Under the pieces are notes generated by a model. The model saw only the letters and a program-made list of their open reading frames with translations, was not told where the DNA came from and made no database searches. Shown here one piece after another: positions 61,946 through 64,000 of a stretch of 64,000 bases of DNA (positions within the stretch are counted from its first letter, which is position 1; every line of letters begins with the position of its first letter). The DNA is from Aliicoccus persicus. GTDB taxonomy: Bacteria > Bacillota > Bacilli > Staphylococcales > Salinicoccaceae. The position numbers were made by a program, and so were the translations under genes. The stretch is taken from contig NZ_FOIT01000007.1 in NCBI RefSeq assembly GCF_900110815.1, forward strand, positions 38,478 through 102,477, given 5' to 3'.

Positions 61946-62148
61946 GTCCGTTTCTCCAATACAAAGTAGAGTATTGGGCCGATTAAATTGAATAGAACAA
62001 TAATCAGTGCCCAGAGTAGCTTGTTCATATAGCGGACTTGATTTTGTCGGATCAACATGATGAGTGCAGTTAATGAGAGTAAGACTTGCAATCCAATCAA
62101 TGGGATTAAAAACGGTAAATAGGCTTGAATTTCATCGAAGACTTCCAT
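61942..62148 (-). CDS. PLDc_N domain small membrane protein (YxlE-like)
   Basis: 68 residues, two membrane segments (YLPFLIPLIGLQVLLSLTAL and LLWALIIVLFNLIGPILYFV) of the phospholipase D N-terminal type, closing with FVLEKRT. First gene of the three-gene ABC operon; probably a small regulator or accessory subunit, by analogy with YxlE. Confidence 0.85.
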   Translation of the reverse strand: MEVFDEIQAYLPFLIPLIGLQVLLSLTALIMLIRQNQVRYMNKLLWALIIVLFNLIGPILYFVLEKRT

Positions 62149-62250
62149 GTGATTTACTCCTTAATTAAGATGAAATAATATTATCATATCCGTATGTAAT
62201 TACATCAATTTTATTTTACCACTGATTGTAAATAGATGGAAAAGAAAAAA

Positions 62251-62286
62251 AGCACATTAATCTCTACGCATAGAGATTAATGTGCT
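62251..62286 (-). terminator. Terminator of the DUF2975/HTH operon
   Basis: AGCACATTAATCTCTA pairs perfectly with TAGAGATTAATGTGCT (16 bp, CGCA loop). On the minus strand a run of seven T follows. Confidence 0.9.
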
Positions 62287-62296
62287 CAACATATCA

Positions 62297-62506
62297 TTAT
62301 TCTTCACCCGGCACATATTCCAATATGTCGCCTGGTTGGCATTCGAGTACTTGGCATATCGCTTCCAATGTGGAGAAGCGAATTGCCTTGACCTTTCCGG
62401 TCTTCAAGTTTGATAAGTTAACAACGGACACGCCGACTTCTTCTGCAAGTTGATTCAACTGCATCTTCCTATCTGCGAGCATCCGGTCTAATCTTACAAT
62501 TATCAT
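62297..62506 (-). CDS. Short HTH regulator (YozG-type, Cro/CI family)
   Basis: 69 residues from ATG 62506 (TAGGTG five bases upstream; the GTG at 62515 lies in that site). HTH: LNQLAEEVGVSVVNLSNLKTG followed by the class-typical ICQVLECQPGDILEY end. It probably regulates its own operon with the DUF2975 partner. Confidence 0.9.
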   Translation of the reverse strand: MIIVRLDRMLADRKMQLNQLAEEVGVSVVNLSNLKTGKVKAIRFSTLEAICQVLECQPGDILEYVPGEE

Positions 62507-62515
62507 CCTAATCAC

Positions 62516-63166
62516 CTACACCGTCTGATCATATTCATTTTGTAAATATGTTCCATATTTAAACACTCTGCCAATCATCCATACGAGCACACCGATGAAC
62601 AACATTACAACATCGATTGAGAAACTGTACGTAATCATATCACTGAAGTCGAACAGCACATCAGTAAAGTGTGACATGATTTCAGGGTTCGATTCAAAGA
62701 AGTCAACTGCCATATAACTTCCAGCTAATTCTTGAACACCGTACCAAATGCTAAGCGTAATGATTGTGTATCCGACATACTCAACATATTTGCTGTTTTT
62801 CTCATCGAAGAAGTTACCATCTTTCAAGTTCTTTAACCAACGATTGATGAAAATTGTAATCGAGATTAAAAGAAACATTACGACCATGCTTGAAAGCATA
62901 ACGAGAATAATTGGCAATTGGTTGATGACTAAGTTCTCTGTGACTTCATTCGATAAAAGCCCGAACTGTTCGAGTTCGACTGTGAGCTCTGTAAACGGCA
63001 CATTTTTAATCAAATTAACAATTGAATCCGATGCGACGAGTACAACGATAATTCCGATTACAATCCCCACAACTGCTAACGATAAAATGACAATCGGAAT
63101 AAATGACAGCACGTAGAAAAGTGAGACGAATCTGTTAAATTGTTTTTCTGCTTTTACTGGTTCCAT
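62516..63166 (-). CDS. DUF2975 domain membrane protein
   Basis: 216 residues, four membrane segments; LKDGNFFDEKNSKYVEYVG and the closing IGRVFKYGTYLQNEYDQTV are characteristic of DUF2975 proteins, which are nearly always followed by a YozG-type HTH gene, as here. Function unknown. Confidence 0.88.
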   Translation of the reverse strand: MEPVKAEKQFNRFVSLFYVLSFIPIVILSLAVVGIVIGIIVVLVASDSIVNLIKNVPFTELTVELEQFGLLSNEVTENLVINQLPIILVMLSSMVVMFLLISITIFINRWLKNLKDGNFFDEKNSKYVEYVGYTIITLSIWYGVQELAGSYMAVDFFESNPEIMSHFTDVLFDFSDMITYSFSIDVVMLFIGVLVWMIGRVFKYGTYLQNEYDQTV

Positions 63167-63470
63167 GATTGAAACCTCCCATACAAAATGTTTAAAATTT
63201 TTTACTTACACGTTTTCAAGGTCTTAGTGTGTCAATAAAGTAGGTACCTTTTACTTTATAGTCATACTTTAACACCTAATTTTATGAATTGCAACAAATA
63301 TTTAATGTTTAACGTTAAATATTTTATGATACTTGACAGAAATGCTGTTATGATAAGGTTTTTAAAAGACAATTTATTAGTATATTTACAATGATTTATT
63401 ATAAAATAAGCTACTGACGTGGGTTTTATTCTTCAGAACGAACGGAGATTGTCACACAAAGGGGTGTCAT
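63167..63470. other. Gap before the terminal membrane-protein gene
   Basis: AT-rich divergent intergenic region. TTGACA near 63334 and TATGAT about 17 bp downstream could be the promoter of the rightward gene. AAGGGG near 63460 is its ribosome-binding site. An AACGTT-centred dyad (ATTTAATG TTTAACGTTAAAT) lies at about 63300-63320. Confidence 0.45.
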
Positions 63471-63852
63471 AATGAAGATTACAAACAACAAAGAGTTAGG
63501 AAAAGCATTAAAAAATAAAGAAGAGTCGATCTTGATCGAAGGAGATTTGGCGAATAAAGTGATTCGCATTAAAGCGACCGGGAAACTTGCATGGGGAATT
63601 ACGATCGCAGCGATTTCTACATCCGTTGCAGCAATATTGTTAAAGACATCAAGTGGTGGTTTAGCTACACCGATCACATCCGCTGCTATATTTACTTCTG
63701 CACCAGCGGCGATTGCAGTACTCGGCCCCGCTGCTGCAAAATCAGCAATTGTCATCGCGATTTCAGGCGGCGGCGTTGGTGTCCTTCATGCATTACGTAA
63801 ATACGAAGTCATCGAGCAAGGTGCTAAACTTTTAAAACTAAAAAAGAAATAA
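63471..63852 (+). CDS. Hypothetical membrane-associated protein
   Basis: 126 residues. The first 40 form a soluble strand-rich part (NNKELGKALKNKEESILIEG); then two Ala/Gly-rich hydrophobic segments (AWGITIAAISTSVAAILL and IVIAISGGGVGVLHAL) and a Lys-rich end. It resembles conserved small proteins of unknown function in bacilli. The ATG at 63471 follows AAAGGGGTGTCATA. Confidence 0.65.
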
Positions 63853-64000
63853 CTCAACATGTACGAGCGATTGCATCCTTTAAGAGAGGGAGCCGGTCTT
63901 TTTGTGTTGGGTGACCTGTGGGAGTGTTCGGCAGATCGGAAATATAACCTGACACACACTTTACGTTCCAATGAGACTTGATCACAGACACGCAGATTGA
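63853..64000. other. Right end of window
   Basis: No gene or clear structure seen in the last 148 bases. Confidence 0.3.

Noticed and set aside
1..64000. tRNA, rRNA, plasmid replication or origin genes
   Set aside because: I looked for conserved tRNA arms, rRNA stretches and Rep proteins and found none.
1..64000. Known phage-defence systems
   Set aside because: Apart from the PemK-like pair and transposition genes, no restriction, retron, CBASS or similar components were recognised.

Overview
The window (about 38% G+C) reads as low-GC Firmicutes DNA, most likely a member of the Staphylococcaceae outside the classical Staphylococcus species (Jeotgalicoccus, Salinicoccus or a relative). This is inferred from staphylococcal-type cadCA, copYAB and arsRDA genes, a guaA-type island attachment site, a CtsR-controlled ClpE, and a TPP-riboswitch thiMED operon. 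No rRNA, tRNA or species marker confirms it. No GMP synthase gene is present.

Bases 1 to about 42850 are accessory DNA dominated by metal resistance. At 1-5305 lies a leftward arsenic operon (arsD-arsA-CoA-disulfide reductase/rhodanese-arsR-arsB, arsB cut by the window edge) with an ArsR-type palindrome inside its promoter. It is followed by a stress protein, a SulP transporter and a serine-recombinase relative lacking its catalytic residues. Two colliding gene remnants (methyltransferase and efflux pump) lead to the first of three ATTGAGTGGGAATA sites (9192, 17837, 42848). These match the coding end of guaA (Ile-Glu-Trp-Glu-stop), a common island integration site, so I read the region as a tandem array of islands. 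The segment 9206-17850 holds an ISL3-type transposase, merA/merR, cadC-cadA-cadD, an integrase tail and a PemK/MazF-like toxin-antitoxin pair. The segment 17851-42848 holds a copper island: multicopper oxidase, Cys-rich copper-binding protein, amino-acid-permease-like transporter, histidine kinase and response regulator, two lipoproteins, copZ, a glutaredoxin-like protein, copA, copY, copB, cueP, and the thiol-redox/cytochrome genes ccdA, ccsB and resA. A putative secreted Cys-rich toxin between two identical 151-bp repeats follows, then grpB, acetyltransferases and a Nudix hydrolase.

Bases 42863-64000 look like ordinary chromosome: TPP riboswitch-thiMED, an MFS pump, a formate/nitrite-type channel, clpE, butanediol dehydrogenase, a patch of IS remnant and 42-bp tandem repeats, then a transporter-rich stretch. 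That stretch has two guanidine-I riboswitch/SMR-pair modules, each next to a related MFS gene; one MFS copy is destroyed by a fusion deletion. A YxlEFG-like ABC exporter and a DUF2975/HTH pair end the window.

The most interesting unexplained signals are these. (1) A TGCAC/11-bp direct-repeat motif recurs upstream of several copper-island genes and includes a 55-bp block shared by the mco and resA promoters; it may be the operator of the local two-component system. (2) Two copies of a two-hairpin small RNA show a compensatory base change, and one has a full promoter. (3) A frameshifted Cys-rich toxin gene sits inside a repeat-bounded cassette. (4) GTGCAAAATA motifs bound several modules. (5) The island array itself. 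Many genes are broken (methyltransferases, GNAT, CPBP protease, MFS, toxin, possibly resA), as expected of an actively rearranging region. I do not claim a wholly new system.
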